64,000 nucleotides of DNA. Origin: Kaistella palustris DSM 21579 (lineage in GTDB: Bacteria; Bacteroidota; Bacteroidia; Flavobacteriales; Weeksellaceae). A program made the translations under genes and the position numbers. The stretch spans positions 324,091 through 388,090 of the forward strand of contig NZ_KE383812.1 of NCBI RefSeq assembly GCF_000422265.1. Direction: 5' to 3'. The notes beneath the pieces were generated by a model. It saw only the letters and a list, made by a program, of their open reading frames with translations. It did not search any database and was not told the origin of the DNA. Of the stretch, positions 25,418 to 34,800 are shown piece after piece; the stretch's first letter is position 1; every line of letters starts with the position of its first letter.

Positions 25418-26143
25418 TTCAATGTCTTCAGATATTAGCGCTTTAAAGTAAGCCGAACATTTGGCTAAGTGCGTGCCGTACCACGAAAACGCTTCACCAT
25501 CAACAGGAATAATTTTTGCAGTCGGCAGCACATCCTGCAGCTCGCCGGCGTGCTTTTCATTAAACGGAAAAGGTTCCGAAGAAAGAAAAATGTAATCTGC
25601 ACCGCTCATTTCCCCCACCGAAATTTCGGGATAACGCGTTCTGCATCCAAACATATTTTCGAAGCCAAGTTTTTCTATAATGTCGTGAATGAAAGTATCC
25701 GAACCCACGGTCATATAAGGATTTTTCCAGATGAGATAGGCTACTTTTTTAGGTTGATCAACATTAAAACCGGAAAAAACCCCGTCAATTTTTCTGTTGT
25801 AGTTTTCAGCCGTTTCCCGCTTGTTCATGAGTTTTCCTAAATGGGTAAGGAAACTCCTGTTGTCTTCCAAAGTTGCAATATCGGTTACCCAAACTTTGAA
25901 ATCTCTCATAAGTTCTTCAACCTGAAACTGATCATTCTCCTCCTTACTGGCGAGAATCAGATCTGGATTCAAAGCCTTAATTTTTTCCAGATGAAGGTTT
26001 TTGGTTCCGCCAATGACCTGTACATTTTTCACCTCCTGCGCCGGATGAATACAGAATTTCGTTCTGCCCACTACATCTTCGGAAGTGAGTCCAAAATCGA
26101 AAAGTGCTTCCGTGAGACTGGGAACAAGAGAAACTATCTTCAT
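25415..26143 (-). CDS. helical-backbone metal/cobalamin-binding protein (BtuF-like), cytosolic form
   Basis: 242 residues beginning directly with the ligand-binding fold MKIVSLVPSLTEALFDFGL...VVGRTKFCIHP and IKALNPDLILASKEEN, the pattern of periplasmic binding proteins for cobalamin or iron-siderophore uptake. No signal peptide or lipobox is present and no permease or ATPase gene is adjacent, so a normal import role is not supported by context. It could be a moonlighting or cytosolic cobamide-binding relative. Located between dapA (convergent) and mgtE. Confidence 0.8.
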   Translation of the reverse strand: MKIVSLVPSLTEALFDFGLTSEDVVGRTKFCIHPAQEVKNVQVIGGTKNLHLEKIKALNPDLILASKEENDQFQVEELMRDFKVWVTDIATLEDNRSFLTHLGKLMNKRETAENYNRKIDGVFSGFNVDQPKKVAYLIWKNPYMTVGSDTFIHDIIEKLGFENMFGCRTRYPEISVGEMSGADYIFLSSEPFPFNEKHAGELQDVLPTAKIIPVDGEAFSWYGTHLAKCSAYFKALISEDIE

Positions 26144-26172
26144 ATCAGGAATTTAGAACAGAAAAAACAAAA

Positions 26173-27492
26173 TCAAAGCATTTTACCCGAAAGAAGTAAA
26201 CCGGCAATGGTAAAATAAATGATCAATCCGGTCACATCCACCAGAGTTGCCACAAACGGCGCGGAAGAAGTTGCAGGATCCAGCTTCAGGCGTTTCAGTA
26301 CAAAAGGGATCATGGAGCCCGAGAGTGTTCCCCACAAAACGATCAGCACCAAAGAAAATGAAATACTTAAGGCCACAAAAACCCAGTGTTCACCGTAATC
26401 GAAAAGCCCCGATTCCTGCCAGACCGCGATCCTTATAAACCCAATTATTCCCAGAATTCCGCCGAGGCAAAGACCGGAAACGATTTCCTTGCGCATCACA
26501 TACCACCAGTCTTTCAGCGTGATTTCCTGCAGAGCCATAGCGCGGATGATTAATGTTGCGGCCTGTGAACCCGAATTTCCACCACTCGAAATAATAAGGG
26601 GTACAAAAAGTGCCAAAACCACGGCTTTCTCAATTTCTTTTTCGTAGAAACCCATCGCCGACGCCGTAAGCATTTCAGAGAAAAAAAGAATCACAAGCCA
26701 GGTAGCTCTTTTCTTGATCATTTCCGTCCATGAAGTTTGAATGTATGGCAGATCCAACGCTTCCAAACCCCCGAATTTCTGAATATCCTCGGTATTCTGT
26801 GATTCGATCTGATCCAGAATGTCATCGATCGTTACAATTCCAACGAGTACACCGGCTTCGGTAACGATGGGCAGTGCAGTGCGGTCATATTTTTCGAAGT
26901 ACTGCACGGCATCTTCCTTTGATGTTTTTGTAGAAATGGCCACGAAATGATTATCCGTGATATCGGAAATCGGCGTATCTTCTTCTGCCAGCAGTAAAGC
27001 GCCAATTGCGATATCATCAATCAACTTGTTGCGCTCATCAACTACATAAAGGTGGTTCATTGTTTCCATCTTTTTCCCCACTTTTTTTATCTGCTCCAGG
27101 CACCTCTTCACCGTCCATTCCTTACGGATCTGGATGTAATAGGGCGTCATAAGACGGGCAATGGAATCGGAATCGTAACCCAAAAGCTTCAGCGCGATAC
27201 GCCGTTCCTGCGGATTAAGATGATTAATGGAGTATTTGATAAGCTCGTCGGGAAAATCTTCAAACAAGGCAGTCCTGTCATCCGGAGTCATGGCGTTCAG
27301 GATCTCAGAGACCTCATCACTGCCAATGCTGCGAATGGTTTCCTCCTGAAAATCCGGATCCAGGTGCGAGAAAACATCGGCTTTATATTGCTTGGGAACC
27401 TTCAGAAACGCAAGCAGCCGCTGATCGGCGTGTAGACCGCTGAGCGTTTCGGCAATATCCGCAGGGTTGAAGATGAGTTCCTTATTTTGCAA
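26173..27492 (-). CDS. mgtE: magnesium transporter MgtE
   Basis: Mg2+-gated channel for Mg2+ uptake. 439 residues: N-terminal helical N-domain ([18 protein letters not shown]), tandem CBS domains ([46 protein letters not shown]), plug helix, and five C-terminal membrane helices with [23 protein letters not shown], the pore signature. Ends with [22 protein letters not shown] element is found at 27512-27519, about 20 nt ahead of the start. Confidence 0.95.
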   Translation of the reverse strand: MQNKELIFNPADIAETLSGLHADQRLLAFLKVPKQYKADVFSHLDPDFQEETIRSIGSDEVSEILNAMTPDDRTALFEDFPDELIKYSINHLNPQERRIALKLLGYDSDSIARLMTPYYIQIRKEWTVKRCLEQIKKVGKKMETMNHLYVVDERNKLIDDIAIGALLLAEEDTPISDITDNHFVAISTKTSKEDAVQYFEKYDRTALPIVTEAGVLVGIVTIDDILDQIESQNTEDIQKFGGLEALDLPYIQTSWTEMIKKRATWLVILFFSEMLTASAMGFYEKEIEKAVVLALFVPLIISSGGNSGSQAATLIIRAMALQEITLKDWWYVMRKEIVSGLCLGGILGIIGFIRIAVWQESGLFDYGEHWVFVALSISFSLVLIVLWGTLSGSMIPFVLKRLKLDPATSSAPFVATLVDVTGLIIYFTIAGLLLSGKML

Positions 27493-27562
27493 GCCTTATT
27501 TTTTAGTACTGCAAAATTAACTCAAAAAGTGAAGATTAACGAATAATCCCCGAAAAATTAAA

Positions 27563-28150
27563 TCAAAACAGGTTTGCATCTGCCGTGGGAGCACCGGTCT
27601 TGGTTCTGGTTCGGGCGAGATATTTAGTCATATTTTGTATGGCGCCGGCTGTTCCTATTTTAATGGAATTTTCGGCTGAACCTAAAAGTCGCGCATTCTT
27701 TTTATAGGTATCGTAACTGGTTTCGGTCAGTAAATTTCCAGAGGCATCATAAAGCTTCATGCTGATGATCACCTGATTTGAAAAAATATATTTACCGAAA
27801 CCTACTTTAAAATATTTGACCTTGGGAACTACGGCAAGCTCCGCATTATTGTTTATGCAAAACTCTTTGATTACAGAAGCCTGCACAGAATCGAATGGCA
27901 TCGGCGAATCTACACGAAGCATTTTGAGGTTTCGGATGTGATTTTCTTTTTCGGAAACAGCTGCGTAAAAGGCTGTGTAGGTCGGTTCGCGAATTTCGAG
28001 GATATCGGGAAAGATTTCGGGATTAAAGTACAGAATGTTCTGGATCTTCGCATTTTTTGCTGAAGCAAAGGTCGGTATAACGGCTGAGCGGCAACCTGTC
28101 AGCGAAATTATCATTAAAGAAAAAAATGATAAAAAGTAGAAATTTTTCAT
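27563..28150 (-). CDS. hypothetical lipoprotein, 195 aa
   Basis: Lipoprotein signal peptide ending ISLTGC (Cys20). The mature part is mixed alpha/beta with EFCINNNAELAVVPKVKYFKVGFGKYIFSNQVIISMKLYDASGNLLTE, reminiscent of small outer-membrane lipoproteins that carry a CsgG-like or TolB-like ABC fold, but I cannot assign a family. Single gene, own promoter, upstream of mgtE on the same strand (70-nt gap to the mgtE start). Confidence 0.75.
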   Translation of the reverse strand: MKNFYFLSFFSLMIISLTGCRSAVIPTFASAKNAKIQNILYFNPEIFPDILEIREPTYTAFYAAVSEKENHIRNLKMLRVDSPMPFDSVQASVIKEFCINNNAELAVVPKVKYFKVGFGKYIFSNQVIISMKLYDASGNLLTETSYDTYKKNARLLGSAENSIKIGTAGAIQNMTKYLARTRTKTGAPTADANLF

Positions 28151-28166
28151 TATCGTGTGTGGTTAC

Positions 28167-28196
28167 AAAAATACTGCCATTCGACGGAATATCAAT
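28167..28196 (-). promoter_or_regulatory. promoter of the lipoprotein gene ending at 27563
   Basis: Minus strand TTG (28194-28196), 19-nt spacer, TATTTTTG (28167-28174), 16 nt before the start codon. Confidence 0.6.
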
Positions 28197-28284
28197 AAAA
28201 ATTTTAAGAAATCTTTAACATTTATAAATCATTTATTTTGAGCTGAAAATCAGGAATTTATTTTTCGCGTTAAGAAATTAGTTG

Positions 28285-28292
28285 TACTTTTG
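28285..28292 (+). promoter_or_regulatory. -7 element of rpsO (TACTTTTG)
   Basis: TAnnTTTG, 36 nt upstream of the rpsO ATG; a leader of about 30 nt would result. Confidence 0.55.
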
Positions 28293-28328
28293 CAGCCGTT
28301 ACATAATAATCATTAAAATAATATTGGA

Positions 28329-28598
28329 ATGTACTTAACAACTGACAAGAAGAAAGAAATCTTCGGAAAACATGGAAAGTCTGATACAGACACCGGAAGC
28401 GCAGAGGGACAGATTGCCCTTTTTACCTTCAGAATCAACCACCTTTCAGGTCACCTGAAAAAAAACCACAAAGATTATGCGACTGAGCGTTCTTTGGTAC
28501 TTTTGGTAGGTAAAAGAAAAGCACTTTTAGATTATCTTAAGAAAAAAGATATTACTCGATACAGAGCTATTATTGCAGAACTTGGTTTGAGAAAATAA
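28329..28598 (+). CDS. rpsO: 30S ribosomal protein S15
   Basis: Primary 16S rRNA-binding protein of the small subunit platform. 89 residues, exact family length, with TGSAEGQIALFTFRINHLSGHLKKNHKDYATERSLVLLVGKRKALLDYL. The HL(S/T)xHLKxHxKD core that binds the three-way junction is intact. Followed at once by a strong terminator; pnp, often next to rpsO in other bacteria, lies 650 nt further on in the same direction. Confidence 0.98.
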   Translation: MYLTTDKKKEIFGKHGKSDTDTGSAEGQIALFTFRINHLSGHLKKNHKDYATERSLVLLVGKRKALLDYLKKKDITRYRAIIAELGLRK

Positions 28599-28613
28599 TC
28601 TCATTTCACCACA

Positions 28614-28648
28614 CAAAAAAAGCAGTCCATAACGGATTGCTTTTTTTT
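28614..28648. terminator. bidirectional terminator between rpsO and the GlsB/YeaQ gene
   Basis: A7 GCAGTCC - ataac - GGATTGC T8 stem-loop; flanking A and T runs allow use in both directions. Confidence 0.85.
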
Positions 28649-28669
28649 ATTCAGTTAAACGAGGTTCTT

Positions 28670-28912
28670 CTAAACCCTGCCCCGTGTAAAAAGATTCACA
28701 ACCGCGAGCAAAACAATAGCACCGATCGTACCTGTAAGGATTTCGCCTACAACGCCGTCGCCAAGTCTGCCGCCCAGCAGCCAGTATCCGATAAAACCAC
28801 CGACGATACCAACTACGATATTACCGATGAGGCCAAGACTTCCGCCTTTAAAGATTTGCGAACCCAGCCAACCTGCGATTGCTCCAATAATGAGTGTCCA
28901 TAAAATTCCCAT
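28670..28912 (-). CDS. GlsB/YeaQ/YmgE family membrane protein
   Basis: 80 residues, three hydrophobic Gly-rich helices (IIGAIAGWLGSQIFKGG, IGNIVVGIVGGFIGYWLLGG, VGEILTGTIGAIVLLAVVNLF). The Gly-rich pattern and length fit the transglycosylase-associated/stress-response inner-membrane family. Precise role unknown; family members are often induced by envelope or general stress. Single gene that converges on rpsO. Confidence 0.9.
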   Translation of the reverse strand: MGILWTLIIGAIAGWLGSQIFKGGSLGLIGNIVVGIVGGFIGYWLLGGRLGDGVVGEILTGTIGAIVLLAVVNLFTRGRV

Positions 28913-29243
28913 AATTTTAAATTTTTAAATGTTAATTATTTGTTGTCTGGTAACATTCCAATTTTGTGCCGAAAATTTTTCCGATTGCCCTGCGTCGCGC
29001 CTTTGCAAAGTTTATGGACATATTTTTTATTCAGAGTTTACCTTTACACTTTATAAAGACTTATTCTACTTCCGGCTGAAAACTCATTTTACAGTTAATG
29101 AATTCCGGGAAAATTAAATTGCAATACCCTATTATGCAACTTCCCGATGCACTCGCGAAAATTCCGTACATTTGCCCACGAAAATTTAAATAGATTAAAT
29201 ACTAACTGCACTCAATACGGAGTGCCAAAGACGAACAAATTTT
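28913..29243. other. intergenic region between glsB-type gene and pnp
   Basis: 331 nt between divergent genes. The only supported element is the -7 box at 29167. A 62-codon plus-strand frame from 28929 looks non-coding (Cys/Phe-rich, no recognisable start context). Confidence 0.6.
29167..29174 (+). promoter_or_regulatory. -7 element of pnp (TACATTTG)
   Basis: TAnnTTTG, 69 nt upstream of the pnp ATG, leaving a leader of about 60 nt that could carry autoregulation as is usual for pnp; no structure was identified. Confidence 0.5.
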
Positions 29244-31613
29244 ATGAATGCTCCACAAGCAATTATTGAAAAAATTCAATTAAGCGATGGCAGAGAAATC
29301 ACCATCGAAACGGGAAAACTGGCCAAGCAGGCCAACGGATCCGTTGTAGTAAAAATGGGTGGCACCATGCTCCTGGCCACAGTTGTAGCCAGCAAAGAGG
29401 CAAAGGAAGGTGTAGACTTTCTGCCACTGACAGTAGATTACAGAGAGAAATTTTACTCCGCAGGTAAAATTCCCGGAAATTTTTTCAGGAGAGAAGCAAG
29501 ACCATCTGATGAAGAAATTTTAACAATGAGATTAGTCGACCGTGTTTTACGTCCGCTTTTCCCATCAGATTTTCATGCAGAAGTTCAGGTGATGATCTCC
29601 CTGATTTCTTATGATAAGGAATGTATGCCGGAATCTTTGGCCGGACTGGCAGCATCTGCAGCGATCGCACTCACTGATATTCCTTTCAACGGACCAATGT
29701 CTGAAGTAACTGTTGCCAGAATCGACGGAAATCTTGTTGTAAACCCAAGTATGGAAAATTTAGCGAAAGCAGATTTAAATATTATGGTTGGTGCAACAAA
29801 AGATTCTATCGTAATGGTAGAAGGTGAAATGGAAGAAATTTCTGAACAGGAAATGATCGAAGCGATTAAATTTGCACACGAAGAAATTAAAGTTCAGGTT
29901 GCCGCACAGGAAAGATTAGCCGAGAAAGTTGGCAAATCACTACCAAAAAGAGAATACAGCCACGAGAACCACAACGAAGAAATTCGTGAGAAAGTTTGGG
30001 CTCAGACTTATGATAAAGTTTATGAGGTTGCAAAATCTCCTTCAGCAAAAGAAGAAAGACATGAAAACTTCCAGGCAGTTCTGGAAGAATTCCTGGCACA
30101 ATATTCCGAAGAGGAATTAGAGGAAGTGAAGCCATTCGCAAAAATCTATTTCCACGACGTGGAAAAAGAAGCGATGCGCCAAATGATCCTTAACGACAAG
30201 ATCCGTCTGGACGGCAGAACACCGGAAACCATTCGCCCGATCTGGTCAGAAGTTGATTATTTACCGGGAGCACACGGTTCTGCGATCTTTACAAGAGGAG
30301 AAACTCAGTCATTGACTGCAGTAACTTTAGGTTCTGTAAAAGACGCCAACATGGTGGACACGGTTGCCATTAATTATGATCAAAAATTCTTCCTACACTA
30401 TAACTTCCCACCATTCTCAACCGGTGAAGCAAGACCTTTAAGAGGAACTTCAAGAAGAGAAGTAGGTCACGGAAACTTAGCTCAAAGAGCTTTAGCGAAA
30501 ATGATCCCTACAGAAAATCCTTACACCATCCGTATCGTTTCTGATATTTTAGAATCAAACGGTTCGTCTTCAATGGCGACGGTTTGTGCCGGAACTTTAG
30601 CTTTAATGGATGCCGGTGTTCAGATTTCAAAACCGGTTTCGGGAATTGCGATGGGCTTGGTAACCGATCCAAAATCCGGTAAATTCACCGTACTTTCTGA
30701 TATATTAGGTGATGAAGATCACTTAGGTGATATGGACTTTAAAGTAACAGGAACTGCAGACGGAATTACGGCTTGCCAGATGGACATCAAAGTAGAAGGT
30801 CTGACCATGGACATCATGGAAAAAGCGCTACTTCAGGCGAAAGACGGAAGACTGCACATCCTTAACGAATTACTGAAAACACTTGACGCACCAAGACCGG
30901 ACGTGAAACCGCACGCACCGAAAATGGAAGTTCTGGAAGTTCCAAAAGACTTCATCGGCGCCATCATCGGACCTGGAGGAAAGATCATTCAGCAGATGCA
31001 GAAAGATTTCGAAACCGTTATCGCGATTGAAGAAATCGGTGAAATCGGCAGAATCGAGATTTCAGGTGTGAACAGAGAGAACATCAACGCAACCATTGCA
31101 GCGATCAACGAGATCTGTTTCGTTCCTGTAATCGGAAGCGTGTACAACGGTAAAGTTGTGAAAGTAATGGATTTCGGTGCATTCGTAGCGATTGCGAAAG
31201 GTACCGAAGGTTTACTGCACATCTCCGAGATCGAATGGAGACGCCTCGACAATGTTCCATACAATGAAGGCGACATGGTAGAAGTAAAATTCATGGGTTA
31301 CGATGACCGTAAGAAAATGAAACTTTCACGCAAGGTTTTATTGGAAAGACCTCCAAGAGAAGAACGTCCGCAAGGTGACAGACCTCAAAACAATGACCGG
31401 CCAAGACGCGATAACAGTCGTGACAACCGTGACAACCGCGGTAACCGCGACAACAACGGTCCAAGAGGCGACAAACGTGAAGGAAACCAAAATGGCGGAA
31501 ATAACAGACCTCAGCAAGACTCGCAATCCAGCGAGCGTTCGGCCGGCGAAGATAATTTCAAGCCTTTAAACGAAGGTGAGAATCCAGGTAACGAGAAGCC
31601 GGAAGGTTTCTAA
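29244..31613 (+). CDS. pnp: polyribonucleotide nucleotidyltransferase (PNPase)
   Basis: Phosphorolytic 3'-to-5' exoribonuclease of the RNA degradosome. Two RNase PH domains (about 1-330 and 330-560) with [21 protein letters not shown] and [25 protein letters not shown] domain with [18 protein letters not shown]1 domain with [26 protein letters not shown]. At 789 residues it is some 80 longer than usual: after the S1 domain comes a disordered tail made almost only of R, N, D, G, Q, E and P, with repeats of the [11 protein letters not shown] kind. Such a tail probably adds RNA or partner binding. Single gene with strong terminator. Confidence 0.98.
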   Translation: MNAPQAIIEKIQLSDGREITIETGKLAKQANGSVVVKMGGTMLLATVVASKEAKEGVDFLPLTVDYREKFYSAGKIPGNFFRREARPSDEEILTMRLVDRVLRPLFPSDFHAEVQVMISLISYDKECMPESLAGLAASAAIALTDIPFNGPMSEVTVARIDGNLVVNPSMENLAKADLNIMVGATKDSIVMVEGEMEEISEQEMIEAIKFAHEEIKVQVAAQERLAEKVGKSLPKREYSHENHNEEIREKVWAQTYDKVYEVAKSPSAKEERHENFQAVLEEFLAQYSEEELEEVKPFAKIYFHDVEKEAMRQMILNDKIRLDGRTPETIRPIWSEVDYLPGAHGSAIFTRGETQSLTAVTLGSVKDANMVDTVAINYDQKFFLHYNFPPFSTGEARPLRGTSRREVGHGNLAQRALAKMIPTENPYTIRIVSDILESNGSSSMATVCAGTLALMDAGVQISKPVSGIAMGLVTDPKSGKFTVLSDILGDEDHLGDMDFKVTGTADGITACQMDIKVEGLTMDIMEKALLQAKDGRLHILNELLKTLDAPRPDVKPHAPKMEVLEVPKDFIGAIIGPGGKIIQQMQKDFETVIAIEEIGEIGRIEISGVNRENINATIAAINEICFVPVIGSVYNGKVVKVMDFGAFVAIAKGTEGLLHISEIEWRRLDNVPYNEGDMVEVKFMGYDDRKKMKLSRKVLLERPPREERPQGDRPQNNDRPRRDNSRDNRDNRGNRDNNGPRGDKREGNQNGGNNRPQQDSQSSERSAGEDNFKPLNEGENPGNEKPEGF

Positions 31614-31634
31614 CAAACAGAAATATAATTAGTG

Positions 31635-31665
31635 ATCCGCTGAATTTTTTCAGCGGATTTTTTTT
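31635..31665 (+). terminator. terminator after pnp
   Basis: ATCCGCTGAA / TTCAGCGGAT perfect 10-bp stem around a short T loop, followed by T8. Confidence 0.88.
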
Positions 31666-31713
31666 ATGGTTTAAGCTTCCCGCGCTCGCGAAGTGCTGGC
31701 TAGAAACGGTATT

Positions 31714-31830
31714 TTATGATAATACAAATTTGCCCAATTCGTCATCGATGCTTAAGCCATCTATTCCTATGAAGGCACAAAGAGATTAATTCGCTGATTG
31801 TCGGCAGAAGTATTACTGGGTTTAGCGCGT
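31714..31830 (-). pseudogene. possible remnant of a 3' coding end
   Basis: Minus strand shows two short protein-like stretches in different frames, NPVILLPTISELISLC then FIGIDGLSIDDELGKFVLS followed by a stop; joining them needs a one-base frameshift. It looks like a decayed gene end at the border of the AT-rich island. I cannot name the parent gene, and chance is possible. Confidence 0.25.
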
Positions 31831-31875
31831 TTGTTTAAAATTAATAACCTGAAAACAAGTTGTTTTTTCTAAAAA

Positions 31876-34800
31876 TCAATTGTTCTTTTTCTTGTAGAGA
31901 ATAAGATTTTCCCTAATGTAATATGCCTTTGAAGAGCCGAGATTAATCATCAAATTTAAAAACCATAAGAATTCATCCAATAATGAGTCATCTTCTTTGA
32001 TGGTTTTAAACTTGTTTTTAAAACTACTCATTACTAATTTTTCTCCATAATAATAATTTATTTCAACCATCTTATTAATATCAGATTTTAAATGCTTAGT
32101 TAAAATTTTAATCCCATAAGGCATTAAACTTTGAAAACCAATACCAGATAAAAGTTGCATTAAAGAACTTATATTAACATAATTAAGTTTCTCTATTTTT
32201 TTTAAATAAATATTTGATCTTGTTTCGTCCTGTAATATTATCCAATTATCTGCGTCAGACTTCCAATTGCCATAAAATAGAAATTCTTGATTGAATAATT
32301 TTGTTTCATATTTAACTTTTGAATAAAGTATTTCCCAATAGACCCATAAATTATCTAACATTTTTTCAGAGTCGCTATTGCTATCAACTTTGTAATAGAA
32401 CCATTGTATTATTTCTTTGATAAATTTTATAACATCATATTGTTCACGGTTTTCAGGTTTAAAATTAATCCCTTTATCTATTATAAACTCAACAAATAGT
32501 TTTGCATTTTCATTTGAAGGAATTTCAAAAAGAAAATCAACAATAATTCCTTTGATAGAAGATCCTATTTTATGATAAATATATCTTTCTTTTCCAAATA
32601 AATAAGATTCGATTTGGGCACTAAATACTTTCTCAAGAAAGTTGTACGAAAAATTATATTCTTTATAAATCGGGAAAATATGTAATGCTTTATCTAAATC
32701 CCAGTGAGAATATTTGAGGTAAGTTAGATCTGTAAACTCATAATCTTTATCATTCTGCTGAATAAAATCTAAAATTTCTCTTTCTTCATTTTGATTTTTT
32801 TTTATTTCTTTTTCTGAATATTGAACGTGTTTTTTATATTTTTTGTTAAATTCAGAATATAAAATTAATCCTATGAAACAATTATAAGCAAATTGGTAAT
32901 CTATGTCCCAAACAACTTTATTAAATGATTTATGAAGATTTTTTAAATGATGGTCTTTTTCAGGATGAATATCTCTGAGAAACAAAAAAATAAGATTTCT
33001 AATTTCATCAATTCTTATGTCATTAAATTTATTTTTAAATAAGAGTAAATTAGGTAGTGAATGATATATCGAGTCGTTATCATAGATACTTACTTTAGAA
33101 TAAAGATTTTCATAATCGCGCTCATTTGTTTTCCTTTCATATAGTTCTTTAGCAATTTTTAAAATCGTATCAATACAAAATTCAAATTCATCATCGTTTA
33201 TTTTACTGCTAAACAAATCCAATCCTAATGTTGCCAAAGTACCTACTGGAAATACATTAAAAAAGTCTAATTTGGATTTGTCATAATTTTGGTAATATTT
33301 AAAACTTTCTTTCCAATATTCATAAGAAACATTTTCTTCTGACTTCTTTTGAAATGTTTGTGCAATCCATAATGTATATTTTGAATATTCATTCTGAAAA
33401 TCACTTTGTATTTCATTACGCTGCATTTCCTTTTCTAAAGAAGCATCGACTGAATAATTAGGAGATATTTGTATAACTTTTTTACCTTCATGTTCAACTT
33501 CTTCTATTTTTTGTTTTCTACGATCGATTTCGGATAATAATTTTAAAAAGTAAACATCTTGTTTGTCATGTTTATATTCTAAAGTATCAATCATTTCAAA
33601 AATTCTTCCATCTAAATTTCCATAGAATAACTGATATTGAATTAAGAAGCCTGTTAAACCCTTATGATATTTTTGTCTATGCTCCCATTTCAATGCTTCT
33701 TTTCTTTCATTATCACATAAATCTGCTTCCCAAGAATAATTCGGCAATCCGAGTAATGATCCTGCCATAAATTCATTCGACCATCTATTTCTATCCCAAT
33801 CGAAAATATGCTTGTCAGACAAAAGGGGTAAAAATTTATCTCCTACTTTTGTAGGATAAGCCATAGTTATACTTGAAAGAACAGAAACAAGAATTACAGA
33901 GTTAGATTTTGTGTATATATCATCAAAAAATGTCTGAATTAATTCATTAGCTTTCTCTGATTCGATCTCCCCTATTTCATGTAAATATCTTTCCAAAGCA
34001 ACAACTATTGATTGCAATAAATATGGAACAGTGGTATTTCCGCCTCGATTTACAGACCACAAATAAGTAGATCCATAAATTGAATAACTTTTGTTGTTAT
34101 ATAAAATTTCAATTGTTTTTATATCATCTGCAGTCCTTGCAAAACCATCATCTTTTAAAAAATCTGATTTAACATAATATTCAACACAGTAATTTGTAAA
34201 TTCTATAATAAAATCTAATGCTTTCCAAGGATTAGTTTTGAGAAGTTTAAAAACGAATGTTTGATAAGCGCTTTGGGGAAAATAACTAAAATCATGTCTA
34301 GTAGTTAAACCGAAATGTTGTTCTATCCCGGAATCATGATGTTCAAAGCCAAACCGACTTCTAGATTTAACTTTTATATATTTCCATTTAAAATTGGCAA
34401 GTTTTATAAGTTCATCGGGAAATAATTCTGGTAATGTACCTGAATGGAAATGAGATAAAGCATATTGCGCCTGTTTTCTCTTTCTATCTTTTATTTTGTA
34501 ATTTTCTTCTGCATCTTTAATAAATAAATTATCAAGTAATACTTTTATTTCCACAGGAATGTATTTTGTCAATTTATACAGTAATTTTATTCCTTTTTCT
34601 GTTAAAGAACTGCTTTCACCTGCATTCATCCAATCTGCCCCTTCCTCAAAATTATTTAGAATCGTGTCAACAATTTTACCTACATACTTTGGTGTATCTA
34701 AATGGGTAATTGTTCCAAAATATAAAATGTTTTCCCAGTCATATAAAAATCTTAATATTTGAACGTCTATTCCTGAAATCTCGTCAATATTTTCAAACAA

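Noticed and set aside
25415-26143. Cobalamin or iron ABC import operon
   Set aside because: Only the binding protein is present, without signal peptide, permease or ATPase.
28929-29117. 62-codon plus-strand frame between the GlsB-type gene and pnp
   Set aside because: Cys/Phe-rich, no homology that I can recall, stops before the pnp promoter; most likely chance.
31681-31700. GC-rich CGCGCTCGCGAAGTGCTGGC resembling the head of the 84-bp unit
   Set aside because: Only a few bases agree and no body sequence follows, so it is not another copy.
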